Positions 24,179-34,196 of a stretch of 64,000 nt of DNA are shown piece by piece. The stretch is from QHXW01 sp963847515. GTDB lineage: Bacteria; Acidobacteriota; Terriglobia; Bryobacterales; Bryobacteraceae. The stretch lies in assembly GCA_963847515.1 (NCBI GenBank), contig CAWKAA010000007.1, positions 2,046,001 through 2,110,000 on the forward strand. Direction: 5' to 3'. The notes beneath the pieces were generated by a model. It saw nothing but the letters and a program-made list of their open reading frames with translations. It had not been told where the DNA came from and ran no database searches. The first letter of the stretch is position 1; each line of letters begins with the position of its first letter. Both the position numbers and the translations under genes were made by a program.

Positions 24179-25870
24179 TTACTGATTTGCGCGCGCCAGC
24201 CTGACCGAGGTTTCGGAGAACCCGGCAGCCAAGTTGACCCGGCTCCTAGAGCCCGCCGCCTGCCGGTGATGCGTGGTCCCCTTCCGGCTTTTGGCCGTCA
24301 CTGCCTGCCGGGTTTTGGACCTCTTGGTGGATGGATGGATTTGTGCCGGGGCGGTCTCATGATAGACCGCAGGGATCAGCAACCGGTCTCCCACGGCTGG
24401 CGCGCCCGATTGCATGTGATTCACAGCGGCTATGGTGCCGGGCGTGGTTCGGTAACGCTTGCCGATGGCAGTCAGCGTCTCTCCGTCCGCCACGACGTGC
24501 ATGCGCCACGATGCCCGGCGTTCTTCGGGGACCATCTGGAGAGCAGCCCGCAAATAGCTCCCCGTGCCCTTCGGCACGTGCAGCGAGTAACCTGCTGGCG
24601 CCAAACCTTTTAGGAGGGCTGGATTCAACGATTGCAGCTCTGCGACCGGAGTATTGGTCAGATCTGAAATGAGCGCCAGATGGGTCGGAGAAGTGATTTC
24701 CATGCTGTCGTATTCGAGCGGAGCATCGGGAATGATGCCTTCTAATCCATACTCGGCGGCATTCTTGCTCATGATGGTCATGGCCAGAATGATCGGAACG
24801 TAATTGGTGGTCTCGAGAGGCAGGACGCGCAGGTTTCTCATCTGGAAGAAGTCCGCGTACCCAGTGCGCTCTACCGCGCGCTCAATCACGCCGGGACCGC
24901 AATCGTAAGCGGCAATCGCTAAATGCCAGTCCCCGAACTTCTGGTACAAGTCCCGCAGATGCCGCGCAGCGGCACGAGTGGCCTTTTCCGGGTCGAGCCG
25001 GTCATCGGTGTAACGCGTTTGATTGAGACCGTATTCCCGCCCGCGCCATGTAACGAACTGCCACATGCCGCCGGCAGCTTTCCTGGACATGGCCCGCGGT
25101 AGGAATCCGGATTCGGCTTGCGCCAGGTGAATCAACTCCTGCGGGACCCCTTCCTCATCCAAAATGCGCTGAACCAGCGGGCGATACCGTCCTTCGCGTC
25201 GTAGTCCGGAAATCAGAGTATTGCGTCCCCGTCCCGAAAAGTAATGGATGTAGCCCAAAACCGCGTCGTTGACGGTCAGAGGAAGCTGGGAAACCGTGGC
25301 TTGCACTTCTTCACGAACCTTAGTTTTAAGCTTCGGATCCACGGGGAAGGTCATGGGAAGAATGTCTTCGAGGGGGGCTTTTTCATATTGCGGCTCCTCA
25401 AGACTAGCGGCGCTGCCCAGACCCGTCAAATCGCAGCGGTGGATGGCCTCCACCATTTCTTCAAGCTTGGAATTGTATGCTTGCCGGTCTGAAGGGTTGT
25501 CGGAAGCTTCCAACATCAGGTCCACAGCCTGATCGAATTCGCCTCGAGCCAGTTTTTCCCGATCTTTGGCTTGGTAATATTTCTTACCTATTTGAAAATG
25601 TGTCTCCGCCTTTTCAATCAACAGATCTGAATGGGTGGCGGTTCCTGGCAACTGCGGGGTCCGGGAAACCACAGTCGGAGCTTCACTACGATAGATACTT
25701 GAGTCGACGGGTGGAGGCTCGTTTGCGGCCAGATCAAAAACCGGCGGCCGTGCTGCTGGCGGCAGAAAGGCGCTCCGAAACCGTTGCTGCTGTTGGCTCA
25801 TACCGCAGCCGCAGATAAAGGTCAGGGGAATGGAGGCTAGCAATAGCGAAGCTTTTATGCGATATCCCAA
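24179..25870 (-). CDS. mltD: Membrane-bound lytic murein transglycosylase D-like lipoprotein
   Basis: The 563-residue protein has a lipoprotein signal (PLTFICGCG, lipobox Cys). The SLT domain carries the catalytic Glu in LIHLAQAESGFLPRAMSRKA and the following AGGMWQFVTWRGREYGLNQT and DWHLAIAAYDCGPGV. A LysM peptidoglycan-binding domain lies near the end (MHVVADGETLTAIGKRYRTT). It cleaves glycan strands to 1,6-anhydro products at the outer membrane. The start is TTG at 25870, with GAGG upstream. A strong promoter lies at 25958-25986. Confidence 0.92.
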   Translation of the reverse strand: MGYRIKASLLLASIPLTFICGCGMSQQQQRFRSAFLPPAARPPVFDLAANEPPPVDSSIYRSEAPTVVSRTPQLPGTATHSDLLIEKAETHFQIGKKYYQAKDREKLARGEFDQAVDLMLEASDNPSDRQAYNSKLEEMVEAIHRCDLTGLGSAASLEEPQYEKAPLEDILPMTFPVDPKLKTKVREEVQATVSQLPLTVNDAVLGYIHYFSGRGRNTLISGLRREGRYRPLVQRILDEEGVPQELIHLAQAESGFLPRAMSRKAAGGMWQFVTWRGREYGLNQTRYTDDRLDPEKATRAAARHLRDLYQKFGDWHLAIAAYDCGPGVIERAVERTGYADFFQMRNLRVLPLETTNYVPIILAMTIMSKNAAEYGLEGIIPDAPLEYDSMEITSPTHLALISDLTNTPVAELQSLNPALLKGLAPAGYSLHVPKGTGSYLRAALQMVPEERRASWRMHVVADGETLTAIGKRYRTTPGTIAAVNHMQSGAPAVGDRLLIPAVYHETAPAQIHPSTKRSKTRQAVTAKSRKGTTHHRQAAGSRSRVNLAAGFSETSVRLARANQ

Positions 25871-25957
25871 GAATTAAACCTCGGTCAAAAAAATGAACCG
25901 CAAAATGCTACTGCCACTTCGGTCGGGGCGTTGACGCCCAGCGCAAGCGAACTTTGG

Positions 25958-25986
25958 ACTGTAAACCATCGGCCCTCATCTGTCAA
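25958..25986 (-). promoter_or_regulatory. Sigma-70-type promoter for mltD
   Basis: On the minus strand TTGACA (25986-25981) and TACAGT (25963-25958) are spaced by 17 bases. The start of transcription would be about 80 bases ahead of the mltD start. A second TATAAT-like box lies near 26030. Confidence 0.6.
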
Positions 25987-26106
25987 CTCATCCTTACGTA
26001 GTCGACTGGGTCAACAATGTAACAAATTATACCGTAGATCTTGGGGCCGGTCGACCCTAAATCTACCCTAGGACTACCCAAGGATACCCACACTGTTAGG
26101 CGTATC

Positions 26107-28213
26107 TTACTCTTCTTCTTCCTCTTCGCCCGTTTTTGCGGCCTTAGCTGCTGCAATGATCTTTTCGGCCTGTGGACCCGGCACGAAATCGTAGTGATCG
26201 AACTCCATGGTGAACGTGGCCCGGCCCTGCGTCATGGAAGTTAAGTCGTTCTGATAATTTAGCATCTCCGCCATGGGCACTTTGGCGCGGATGATCTGCG
26301 TAGTGCCTTTGGTGTCCATGCCGGCGATGCGGCCTCGCCGCCCATTGAGGTCGCCCATCAGGTCGCCTGCGTACTCAACAGGCGCCTGGATTTCCACGTT
26401 CATGATGGGCTCCAGCAGCGCCGGTCTTGGCCTCCTGCATGGCGTTCTTAAACGCCTTACGCGCCGCCAGCTTGAAAGAAAGCTCCGAAGAGTCCACGTC
26501 ATGGTACGAGCCGTCATAGAGTACTACCCGGAAATCCACCATCGGGTAGCCGGCCAGGAAGCCGTTCTGCGCCGCCTCGATGATCCCCTTTTCCACCGCC
26601 GGAATGTAGTTCTTGGGAATCGAGCCGCCGAAAATCTCGTTGACGAACTCGAACTTGGCGCCGCGCGGCAGCGGCTCCATCCGGATCCAGCAGTCGCCGA
26701 ACTGGCCATGACCGCCGGTCTGCTTCTTGTGGCGGCCCTGCACGTCGGCTTTGCCGCGGATGGTTTCCCGATACGGGATTTTGGGCGCTTTGAGCGCTAC
26801 ATCCACGCCGTAACGCTTTTTCAGGCGGCTGACGACGACCTCGACATGCTGCTGGCCGCTGCCCCCCAGCAGAAATTCCTTGGTCTGCGGATCGCGATAG
26901 AAGCGCAGCGACTGGTCTTCTTCCAGGATGCGGTGGATGGCATTGCCCATGCGGTCCTCGTCCTGGCGCGATTTGGCTTCGATGGCGAAGGCGATGGAAG
27001 GCTCTGGCAGCTTCACCGCCGGATATTCGATGGCGGAGTCCTTGTCCGCCAGAGTATCGCCGGTGAGGGTGTCTTTCAGCTTGGCCACGGCGCCGATATC
27101 GCCGGCGTGCAGATCGGTAACCGGCGTTAAGGTCTTTCCCAGTGCGCACGCAGATGTGCGCCAGCCGCTCGGCGGTGCCACGTTGAACGTTGTGCAGATT
27201 GGCGTCGTTCTTGAGCACGCCGGAATAGATCTTGAAGAAGGTGATGCGCCCGGCGAAAGGATCGGCTGTGGTCTTGAATACAAACGCCGAAACCGGCTCG
27301 GAATCCGCGATCTTGCGCGCTACCTCGTTGCCATGGAGTTTGCCGGTAACGGTCGCCGCGATCGGTCGGCGCGGGAAGGTTGTCGACGATCGAATTCAGG
27401 ATCTGGTCGGACCCGATATTGTGCAGCGCCGAGGCGCACAGCACCGGGAACAGGCGCATCTCGCGCACCGCGACGTTCAGTCCCTCGAGAATGTGCTCGA
27501 CGGGCAGCGTGCCCTTCTCGAAAAACTCCTCCATCAGGGCGTCGTTGCCTTCGGCCACCATTTCGACCAGGGCCTCATGGGCCTTCTGGGCGGCCTCGGC
27601 CATATCCTGCGGGAATTTCGCCCTCTTTGCCCTTGCCGTCGCCATCCGGCAGCGTAGCTGTAGGGCCTTCATGCGTACCAGGTCGATAACGCCCTTGAAC
27701 TCGCGCTCGGCGCCCCAGGGAAGCTGGATCGGGATGGCGGTGCGGCCGAAGAACGTCTGGATGCTATCGAGCGTGCGCTCGAAGCTGGAGCGCTCGCGAT
27801 CCAGCTTGTTAATGACGAGCGCGCGCGGCAGCTTAAGTCGTTTGCGAAAGCCCAGACCTTTTCGGTCTGCACTTCCACTCCGGCCACGCCATCCACCACG
27901 ACCAGCGCGGCATCGGCCGCCACCAGGCCGACGCGCGTGTCATTAATAAAGATGTTGTATCCCGGGGTGTCCAGAATGTTGATCTTGGCCTTCTTCCACT
28001 CGGCGTAAGCCAGCGAGGCGGTGGAAATGCTGATTTTGCGCTGGATCTTCCTCCTCGTCGAAGTCGGTAATGGTGTTGCCTTCATCGACTCGCGTCAGGC
28101 GGTTGGTGGCGCCCGCGGTGATAGAGCAGCCCGGCGGTGAGCGTGGTCTTGCCGGAATCGCCGTGGCCCACCACACCGACGTTCCGAATGTCCCTGCCTT
28201 CGTAGATTTTCAC
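26107..28213 (-). pseudogene. fusA: Elongation factor G2-type translational GTPase, multiply frameshifted
   Basis: GTG 28213 behind GGGAG opens with KIYEGRDIRNVGVVGHGDSG and KTTLTAGLLYH, the P-loop form of the EF-G2 branch (GHGDSGKTT rather than GHIDHGKTT), then NILDTPGYNIFINDTRVG. Following homology requires frame changes near 28115, 28047, 27833, 27368, 27132 and 26428, plus a compensated pair near 27605-27660. At least five are single-base insertions. All later EF-G domains are present, through RMEPLPRGAKFEFVNEIFGG and RRGRIAGMDTKGTTQIIRAK. Total span fits about 700 residues. It may not be the main EF-G of the cell, so loss is tolerable, but sequencing error is the likelier cause. Confidence 0.9.
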
Positions 28214-28337
28214 TGATTGTCTCCCGAATGAGAGTGGTTGAAATCGGATGTTAACACAACCAAGAACGGACGGCGTTTAGGGATTCCGCCGGGATTAATG
28301 CCGCGGTTATAATGAGGCTCAGTTATCAGGAGGCGCC

Positions 28338-30320
28338 ATGGGGAAGTCGCTCTTTGCTAGTGCAATTACGGCCGTGGCTTTGTTCGCGGGACCTGCCACG
28401 GACAATCACGCCGAGCTGTTTCAAGCCATTCGAAACGGAGATCTCGGCGTCATCCGAAGCGCCCGTTCCACCGGCATGTTGGAAGCGCGGGACAGCCGGG
28501 GAGCTACTCCGCTGATGTACGCCGCCGCATTCGGCAGCATCGATGCGATAAAAATGCTGATCGAGGCCGGCGCCGATGTGAATGCGAAGAACAACTTTGG
28601 AGCTACAGCCCTTCTGTGGTGCGCGCGAGACGGCGAGAAGGCCAGGCTGCTGATCGAGCACGGAGCCGATGTCAACGCGCGGTCGAAGCAGGGCCGCACG
28701 CCGCTGATGCTGGCGTCCATGCGGGAGGGCGGATCGGACATCGTGGCCCTCCTACTGTCCAAAGGAGCGGATGTAAACGCCGCCGACACGCGGGGTGAGA
28801 CCGCGCTGGGCCTAGCAGCGGGATACGGCGGTATCGACATCGTCCGGCTGCTGATCGCGAAACAAGCTAATATCCACACGGCGAATCAGAAAGGCCAGAC
28901 CCCGGTCATTCAGGCCTCGCTGGAGAGCCGGCCCGATGTGGTGCGCTTTCTCATCCGGGGGGGAGCCGATGTCAACGCGGCGACCACCTGGTATCCGACC
29001 GTTCGCAACGGCCAGATCCAATTGTTGCAGCTAACGGCGCTCCACCATGCGGCGCAGGCCGGCTCCCCGGAAATGGTCCGGGATTTAGTCCGGGCCGGCG
29101 CCAACGTGAACGCGCTGGACTGCCGCGGGTTCGGGCCTTTGCTATTCGCTATCGCCCAGGAACGGCAGGATCCTGAAACCGTCCGGATACTGATCGCCGC
29201 CGGAGCGGACGTCAATGCCCGGGCGAAAACGGGAGAAACGCCGCTCGATTGGGCGGAGAAGTTCGGAAATCCGGAGGTGATAGCCGCGCTGAAAAAAGCC
29301 GAAGCCAGGAACGGCGTCGAGTACCATGCACCGGCACCGCCAGATGCGCCGCCGCCGAATGTAAAGCTGGCGCTGACTCGGAGTATGGATCTTCTGCAAC
29401 GATCGAGCGCCGGATTCTTCAAACAGAGCGGCTGCGTGGGCTGTCACCATCAGCCCATGGCAGCTCGCGCACAGCGCCTTGCAATAGAGGCCGGAATTTC
29501 TGTTAGCGAGGATGCGGCGCGGGAACAAGTGCAGCAGATCCGGTCGCAATGGGCGGCGTCGCAGGAGGAATTTCTGCAGGCTCTGAACCCTGGCGGCGGC
29601 TCCAACCGGCTGGGTGAAAATCTGCTGGGCCTCGCGGCAGCGGGATACCCGGGCGACGTGATCACCGATTCAGCGGTAGCGGACCTCGCCCAATTCCAGG
29701 CCGCGGATGGGGCCTGGCCATCGGGCGAGGTTCACACCCGTCCGCCGATCACCGAGAGTGTCATCGCATCGGCGGCGCGAGCCCTCCGCGTTCTTCAGGT
29801 GTATTCGATTCCGGCGCGAAAAAAAGAGTTCGACGAGAGGATCGCACGCGGCAGAGCGTGGCTGGCCGAGGCGAAACCTGTCAGCACGGACGATTTTGCC
29901 TGGCGGCTTCTGGGGCTCGGGTGGGCCGGGGCGGAAAAGGAACAGGTACATAAGTCGGCGCGCATCCTCGAGGCGCTGCAGCGCGAAGACGGAGGCTGGA
30001 GCGGCAACCCCTATCTGAAGAGCGACGCCTATGCGATGGGTGAAGCTTTATACGCGCTCTATGAATCGGGAGCGATGTCCGCGAGCGAACCGGCATACCG
30101 GCGCGGAGTGGATTACCTGCTGAGAACGCAGTACCCGGACGGATCGTGGTACGTGCGCAGCCGGGCGATGAAGTTCCAGCCGTATTTCGAGAGCGGTTTC
30201 CGTTACGGGCACGATCAATGGATTTCGGCAGCGGCGACGTCCTGGGTGTCGATGGCTTTGTCGGCGGCTGCGAGAACGTCTGCGAGCACGGTGGCGAGTG
30301 TGGCGACAGTGGAACGCTGA
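28338..30320 (+). CDS. Secreted ankyrin-repeat protein with CXXCH motif and terpene-cyclase-like toroid repeats
   Basis: The 660-residue protein has a probable signal peptide (SLFASAITAVALFAGPA). Residues 25-325 hold about eight ankyrin repeats (GATPLMYAAAFGSIDAIKML, GADVNA repeated). Residues 366-370 are CVGCH, a c-type heme-binding motif. Residues 440-640 carry repeats such as LAQFQAADGAWPS, LEALQREDGGWSG and LRTQYPDGSWYV, the Q-x-x-D-G-x-W pattern of the alpha-alpha toroid in squalene-cyclase-like proteins. A strong AGGAGG precedes the ATG. It probably binds a partner in the periplasm; enzymatic activity is unproven. Confidence 0.8.
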   Translation: MGKSLFASAITAVALFAGPATDNHAELFQAIRNGDLGVIRSARSTGMLEARDSRGATPLMYAAAFGSIDAIKMLIEAGADVNAKNNFGATALLWCARDGEKARLLIEHGADVNARSKQGRTPLMLASMREGGSDIVALLLSKGADVNAADTRGETALGLAAGYGGIDIVRLLIAKQANIHTANQKGQTPVIQASLESRPDVVRFLIRGGADVNAATTWYPTVRNGQIQLLQLTALHHAAQAGSPEMVRDLVRAGANVNALDCRGFGPLLFAIAQERQDPETVRILIAAGADVNARAKTGETPLDWAEKFGNPEVIAALKKAEARNGVEYHAPAPPDAPPPNVKLALTRSMDLLQRSSAGFFKQSGCVGCHHQPMAARAQRLAIEAGISVSEDAAREQVQQIRSQWAASQEEFLQALNPGGGSNRLGENLLGLAAAGYPGDVITDSAVADLAQFQAADGAWPSGEVHTRPPITESVIASAARALRVLQVYSIPARKKEFDERIARGRAWLAEAKPVSTDDFAWRLLGLGWAGAEKEQVHKSARILEALQREDGGWSGNPYLKSDAYAMGEALYALYESGAMSASEPAYRRGVDYLLRTQYPDGSWYVRSRAMKFQPYFESGFRYGHDQWISAAATSWVSMALSAAARTSASTVASVATVER

Positions 30321-30389
30321 GCATTAGCGGAGGAGTCCGCATGAAACTGACCGGAACCTGGCTCCGCAAGGTGATCGCCAACCGTTCGC

Positions 30390-30604
30390 TCTCAAATAAC
30401 GATCTTGGCAGTTCAGACTGCCGGACGATGCTCTGCAAAGTACCACGTCGAACCGGATCTGTAACGGAACCGGAACAGTTATTGTGGTCTCTGGTGCTCG
30501 CTTTTGCATGATCCGGTGACTGCCTCTCTGGCGGATGGAGCAAATCCGTTCTTTTCGAGGATGCGACAAATCTCCAAGCCAGAAAGAACTCGGAGCTTAC
30601 CCAA
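30390..30604 (-). pseudogene. hicA: HicA (YcfA-like) toxin, two frameshifts
   Basis: A TTG at 30604, overlapping the end of hicB, begins GKLRVLSGLEICRILEKNGF. The match continues in the next frame as RQRGSHRIMQKRAPETTITV (including the catalytic His of the HicA dsRBD-like fold) and in the third frame as VRRGTLQSIVRQSELPRSLF. Each change is a one-base deletion. The normal stop after LPRSLFE is missing and the frame runs on antisense to the ankyrin gene. Confidence 0.75.
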
Positions 30605-30824
30605 CCGGAACCTCAACCTGTGTCACAAAAACCTCGTTGTGAAAACGTCGGGCGACTTCGAACGGGTCTGCCGTTTCAAAAAACAGCGTGAGCGCCTCGA
30701 TGAGGTTGGTTCGCGCTTCTTCAATCGAGGGACCCTGGCTCGCAATATCGAGTTCCGGACACAACGCCACGAAACCATCGTCCTCACGTTCGATAATTGC
30801 GGTCAAGCGTTGCGTTGGCTTCAT
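30597..30824 (-). CDS. hicB: HicB family antitoxin
   Basis: The 75-residue protein has the HicB partial RNase-H-like fold: LTAIIEREDDGFVALCPELD, then SQGPSIEEARTNLIEALTLF. It would neutralise the HicA mRNA interferase encoded directly downstream, but that gene is broken. The C-terminus lacks a helix-turn-helix domain, so autorepression is less likely. Confidence 0.9.
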   Translation of the reverse strand: MKPTQRLTAIIEREDDGFVALCPELDIASQGPSIEEARTNLIEALTLFFETADPFEVARRFHNEVFVTQVEVPVG

Positions 30825-30964
30825 GCTTCGAGTTTACAGCAGATCGCGTGGAGGACGGACGGTCGACCAAGCAGGGGTTCGCGACGAAATGCGAAGGGAT
30901 TGTGGGGTGAACGCGGCGCAGTGCAGGGCGCCCGCCGGCCGCGTTCTAGCCGTAAAGTACGAAA

Positions 30965-33733
30965 TCAATCTGCCCGCAACGCCTTCAATGGCGAAATCGA
31001 ACTAGCCCGGAACGCCGGCATCAGGGCCGCGGTCAGCGCGGAAAAACCAAGGACCAAAATCGACGTAGCAATGATCATCGGATCGTATTGATTGATTCCA
31101 TAAAGCTGGCGCCCTAAGAACCGCCCTGCCGCCAGCGCCAACGGTATACCCAACAGCAGTCCAAGGGAAATCAACGCCAGCGCTCCGCGCAGAATTAAAG
31201 CGAAAACGTCGCTGCGATCCGCACCGAGGGCCATGCGCACCCCCATCTCATTCGTGCGGCTGCCGACGTTATAGGCCACGACGCCGTAGACTCCGATCGA
31301 GGCCAGAATGAGCGCCAGGGCTCCGAAAAGAGAGGTGAGCCGTGCGATCAGCCGCTGCTGCCTGAACAGTCCGGCAACCTGCTCTCTCAGAGTGCGAATC
31401 GAAAGGATCGGCAGATTGGGATCCACCGACGCCATAGCTTCTCGCACCCGCCCAAAGGACAGGCTGGCTCCCGGCTTGGTCACAATCACAATGTCGCGCA
31501 GGAAATGCGAACTGGCGCTGACTTCAGTCGATGCGGCCTTCGGAGAAAAGTCGTGCTGCTGTTCGGGCAGAAAAAAGAACGGGCCAATTGGCTTGTCCAG
31601 CGCAAAAGTCAGATAGCGGGCGTCTTTGGCAATGCCTACGATCTCATATAGGCGCGCTCCCATTCCATCACGTCCGAAATACTTTCCGATGGGATCTTCA
31701 TTCTTCAAAAACTTCCGGGCAAAAGCTTCATTGATGACTGCCACGTGCCCTGAGGTCGACGTATCCTGTTCGGTAATGCCGCGTCCTCTAAGAATCGGAT
31801 TGCCGGTGACACCAAGATATCCCGCAGTCACTCGGTTCCAGAAAACAAAGTCATCGTCGTTGGGTCCGGGAGCCGGATGTCCATCCACCCAAACGCCGGC
31901 GCCCCAAGCGTTTCCGCCTAGCGGTGAGTATGTGCAGAGAGCCACGGCCGATACGACCGGAACGTCTGATAACGAATCATAGATGCGCCTGTAAAGCGGC
32001 GGGAGTTGCTCTGGCCCATAACCGGCTAGCCTTGCGTCAAAGTTCACCACGATGCGCCGATCCTGCTCGAATCCGAAATCCTGATTCTCGAGACTGTGCA
32101 GGGCGGCGGTGAGCAGTCCCGCGGCTGATAGCAAAACCAGCGAGAACGCAGCCTGGAACACTACCAGTGTCTTCCGTGGGAGCGAGCCGGTGCGGGCCGT
32201 GGAGCGGCTGGCGCCGCGAAGGGCTTCCATCGGATCCACTCGTGTGGCCATCCATGCGGGAGCGATTCCGAAGGCGACTCCAGTCAAGAGCGATGTGACA
32301 AACGCGAACAGCAGCACCGGCACGGAAGGCGACGCGCTAATGGGTACGCTTGCCATGCCGCCAACCGGAGGGAACGCAAAGTGCAGAATCAGGCGCGTGC
32401 CTGCAAATGCGCTCACCAGACCTGCCGCGCCGCCCAACAGCGAGAGCAGAATGCTTTCGGTGAGGGCTTGCCTTACCAGCCTGGACGCTTGCGCCCCCAG
32501 GGCCATGCTTAACGATGTCTGCAGCCTCCGCTCCAGGCCGCGAACCAGCATGAGATTGGCCACGTTAGCGCAGACGATAAGCAGCACAAATCCGGAAACC
32601 ATCATCAGAATTTGAAGCCAGTGCTCGTATTGCTCGCGCATGCTGGTAATGCCGGCTCCGCCCGGGGTCAGGAACAGGGTCTGCTGGGGAAATTTCACGC
32701 GATCATTGGCGCTCATCTCACCCCAGTGCGAGCGCAGCCACTGCTTGAGCTCCACGCGCATTTCAGCCTCTAAGGATGCAGGCGCCGCGCCCGGCCGGAT
32801 GCGGCCGATCAGGTCCAACCAGTGGGTTTCGGGCTTGTTTATATCGTCACCCTCGGTGGCTAACGGCAGAAAGAAGTCAGGTGGAGTGTCGCGTAGAGTG
32901 TCGCCAAAGAAACCCGGCGGAGTGATTCCCACGACAGTAAATGGCTTGTCACTCAGATTGAAGACGCTGCCAATAACGGAGGGATCGAATCCATACCTTT
33001 GCTGCCATAAGCGATAGCTCATCACGGCAACCGGCGGAGCGCCGGTGCGATCATCGCCAGCCGTAAGCAGCCGTCCGGCATACGGTCTGATGCCGAACAT
33101 GGTGAAGTAATTTCCAGAAACGAGTTCGCCCGGATAGCCTTGCGCGGCCTCCGAGCTACCTGAGCGCCGGACACCAAACAGATTCCCGCTGGCCTGGAAT
33201 GCCGCCAATTCCGCAAAACCTTTGGTGTTGTCCCGGAAGTATTTGTACAACTCGTACGAGACAAGGGAAAACTCTTTTTCTTGACTGTACCCGCCCCAGT
33301 AGCAGCAACGTGATTCTTTGCCCAGGCGGTACAATTCGGCGGGGTTCGCCACTGCGAGCGACTTCAATATTACGGCGTGCACCAAAGTAAAAATCGAAGT
33401 GGTCGCGCCAATGCCCAGGGCCAGCGTCAGGACCGAGGTGATGGTGAACACCGGGGCCTTTCGCAGCCGGCGCAGGGCGTGACGTGTATCCTGCATCAGT
33501 GTTTCCAGAAACGGGAGGCCCTGCTGGTCCCGAAATTCTTCCTTGAAACCTTCCACCGCGCCGAACTTGAGCACGGCTTGACGGCGCGCTTCAACCGGTA
33601 ACAAGCCGGAGCGAAGGTTTTCCGCTGTTTGCAGAGCCAGGTGTTCCTCGAACTCTTCCCTCAATCGCTCGTCATTTTGCCGCCGCATTGCCGTGGTGGC
33701 CAGCCGTTTGAGGAACCGCTGCAGAGACCTCAT
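30965..33733 (-). CDS. ADOP-family ABC transporter permease (MacB/FtsX-like)
   Basis: A 922-residue permease from ATG 33733, which overlaps the PadR stop (ATGA). An N-terminal helical segment (RRQNDERLREEFEEHLALQT) precedes the MacB periplasmic domain and FtsX domains. VFTITSVLTLALGIGATTSI begins the first membrane segment. Two sets of FtsX segments are visible, the second ending at LGLLLGIPLALAAGRFLGRQ. No ATPase gene is nearby, as usual for acidobacterial duplicated orphan permeases. Substrate unknown; PadR upstream is the probable regulator. Confidence 0.92.
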   Translation of the reverse strand: MRSLQRFLKRLATTAMRRQNDERLREEFEEHLALQTAENLRSGLLPVEARRQAVLKFGAVEGFKEEFRDQQGLPFLETLMQDTRHALRRLRKAPVFTITSVLTLALGIGATTSIFTLVHAVILKSLAVANPAELYRLGKESRCCYWGGYSQEKEFSLVSYELYKYFRDNTKGFAELAAFQASGNLFGVRRSGSSEAAQGYPGELVSGNYFTMFGIRPYAGRLLTAGDDRTGAPPVAVMSYRLWQQRYGFDPSVIGSVFNLSDKPFTVVGITPPGFFGDTLRDTPPDFFLPLATEGDDINKPETHWLDLIGRIRPGAAPASLEAEMRVELKQWLRSHWGEMSANDRVKFPQQTLFLTPGGAGITSMREQYEHWLQILMMVSGFVLLIVCANVANLMLVRGLERRLQTSLSMALGAQASRLVRQALTESILLSLLGGAAGLVSAFAGTRLILHFAFPPVGGMASVPISASPSVPVLLFAFVTSLLTGVAFGIAPAWMATRVDPMEALRGASRSTARTGSLPRKTLVVFQAAFSLVLLSAAGLLTAALHSLENQDFGFEQDRRIVVNFDARLAGYGPEQLPPLYRRIYDSLSDVPVVSAVALCTYSPLGGNAWGAGVWVDGHPAPGPNDDDFVFWNRVTAGYLGVTGNPILRGRGITEQDTSTSGHVAVINEAFARKFLKNEDPIGKYFGRDGMGARLYEIVGIAKDARYLTFALDKPIGPFFFLPEQQHDFSPKAASTEVSASSHFLRDIVIVTKPGASLSFGRVREAMASVDPNLPILSIRTLREQVAGLFRQQRLIARLTSLFGALALILASIGVYGVVAYNVGSRTNEMGVRMALGADRSDVFALILRGALALISLGLLLGIPLALAAGRFLGRQLYGINQYDPMIIATSILVLGFSALTAALMPAFRASSISPLKALRAD

Positions 33734-34077
33734 CTCAGATCCTCCGCTTTCGCCGCGAAAAATCGGCCGATGATGGCTGCGGTTTGCTCCCAATCCCGAG
33801 TCTCAGCCTGGAGCTGCTTACGCCCGTGGCGAGTCAAGCGATAGAAGCGCGCCCTGCGGTTATTCTCTGAGGCGCCCCATCCGGACGCGATGGTGCCTTC
33901 CTGCTCCAGCTTCAACAGCACGGGATAGAGAGTGCCTTGATTCACCGCGAGCAGGTCTCCGCTGATCTGCTCAATGCGGCGGGCGATCCCGTAGCCGTGG
34001 AGCGGCCCCAATACATCGAGCGTCTTGAGCACCATCAAAGCCAACGTGCCCTGGCGGACGTCCGTTTTTTCTTTCAT
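33730..34077 (-). CDS. PadR family transcriptional regulator
   Basis: The 115-residue protein has the PadR winged-helix signature RQGTLALMVLKTLDVLGPLH, GYGIARRIEQISGDLLAVNQ and GTLYPVLLKLEQEGTIASGW. It represses or senses ligands through its C-terminal helix. It overlaps the start of the ADOP permease gene by four bases, so the two are probably expressed together. Confidence 0.93.
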   Translation of the reverse strand: MKEKTDVRQGTLALMVLKTLDVLGPLHGYGIARRIEQISGDLLAVNQGTLYPVLLKLEQEGTIASGWGASENNRRARFYRLTRHGRKQLQAETRDWEQTAAIIGRFFAAKAEDLR

Positions 34078-34196
34078 ACGGGTTCTTTTGGTTTCCCACA
34101 GGTAGAATATCGCAGCTCATCTGGGAAAGCAACAGGACAGCAAACTGCCTGTTGCATACCGTCGAAGAGGGGTACGGGCTTGTCGCTGGCCGTGTT

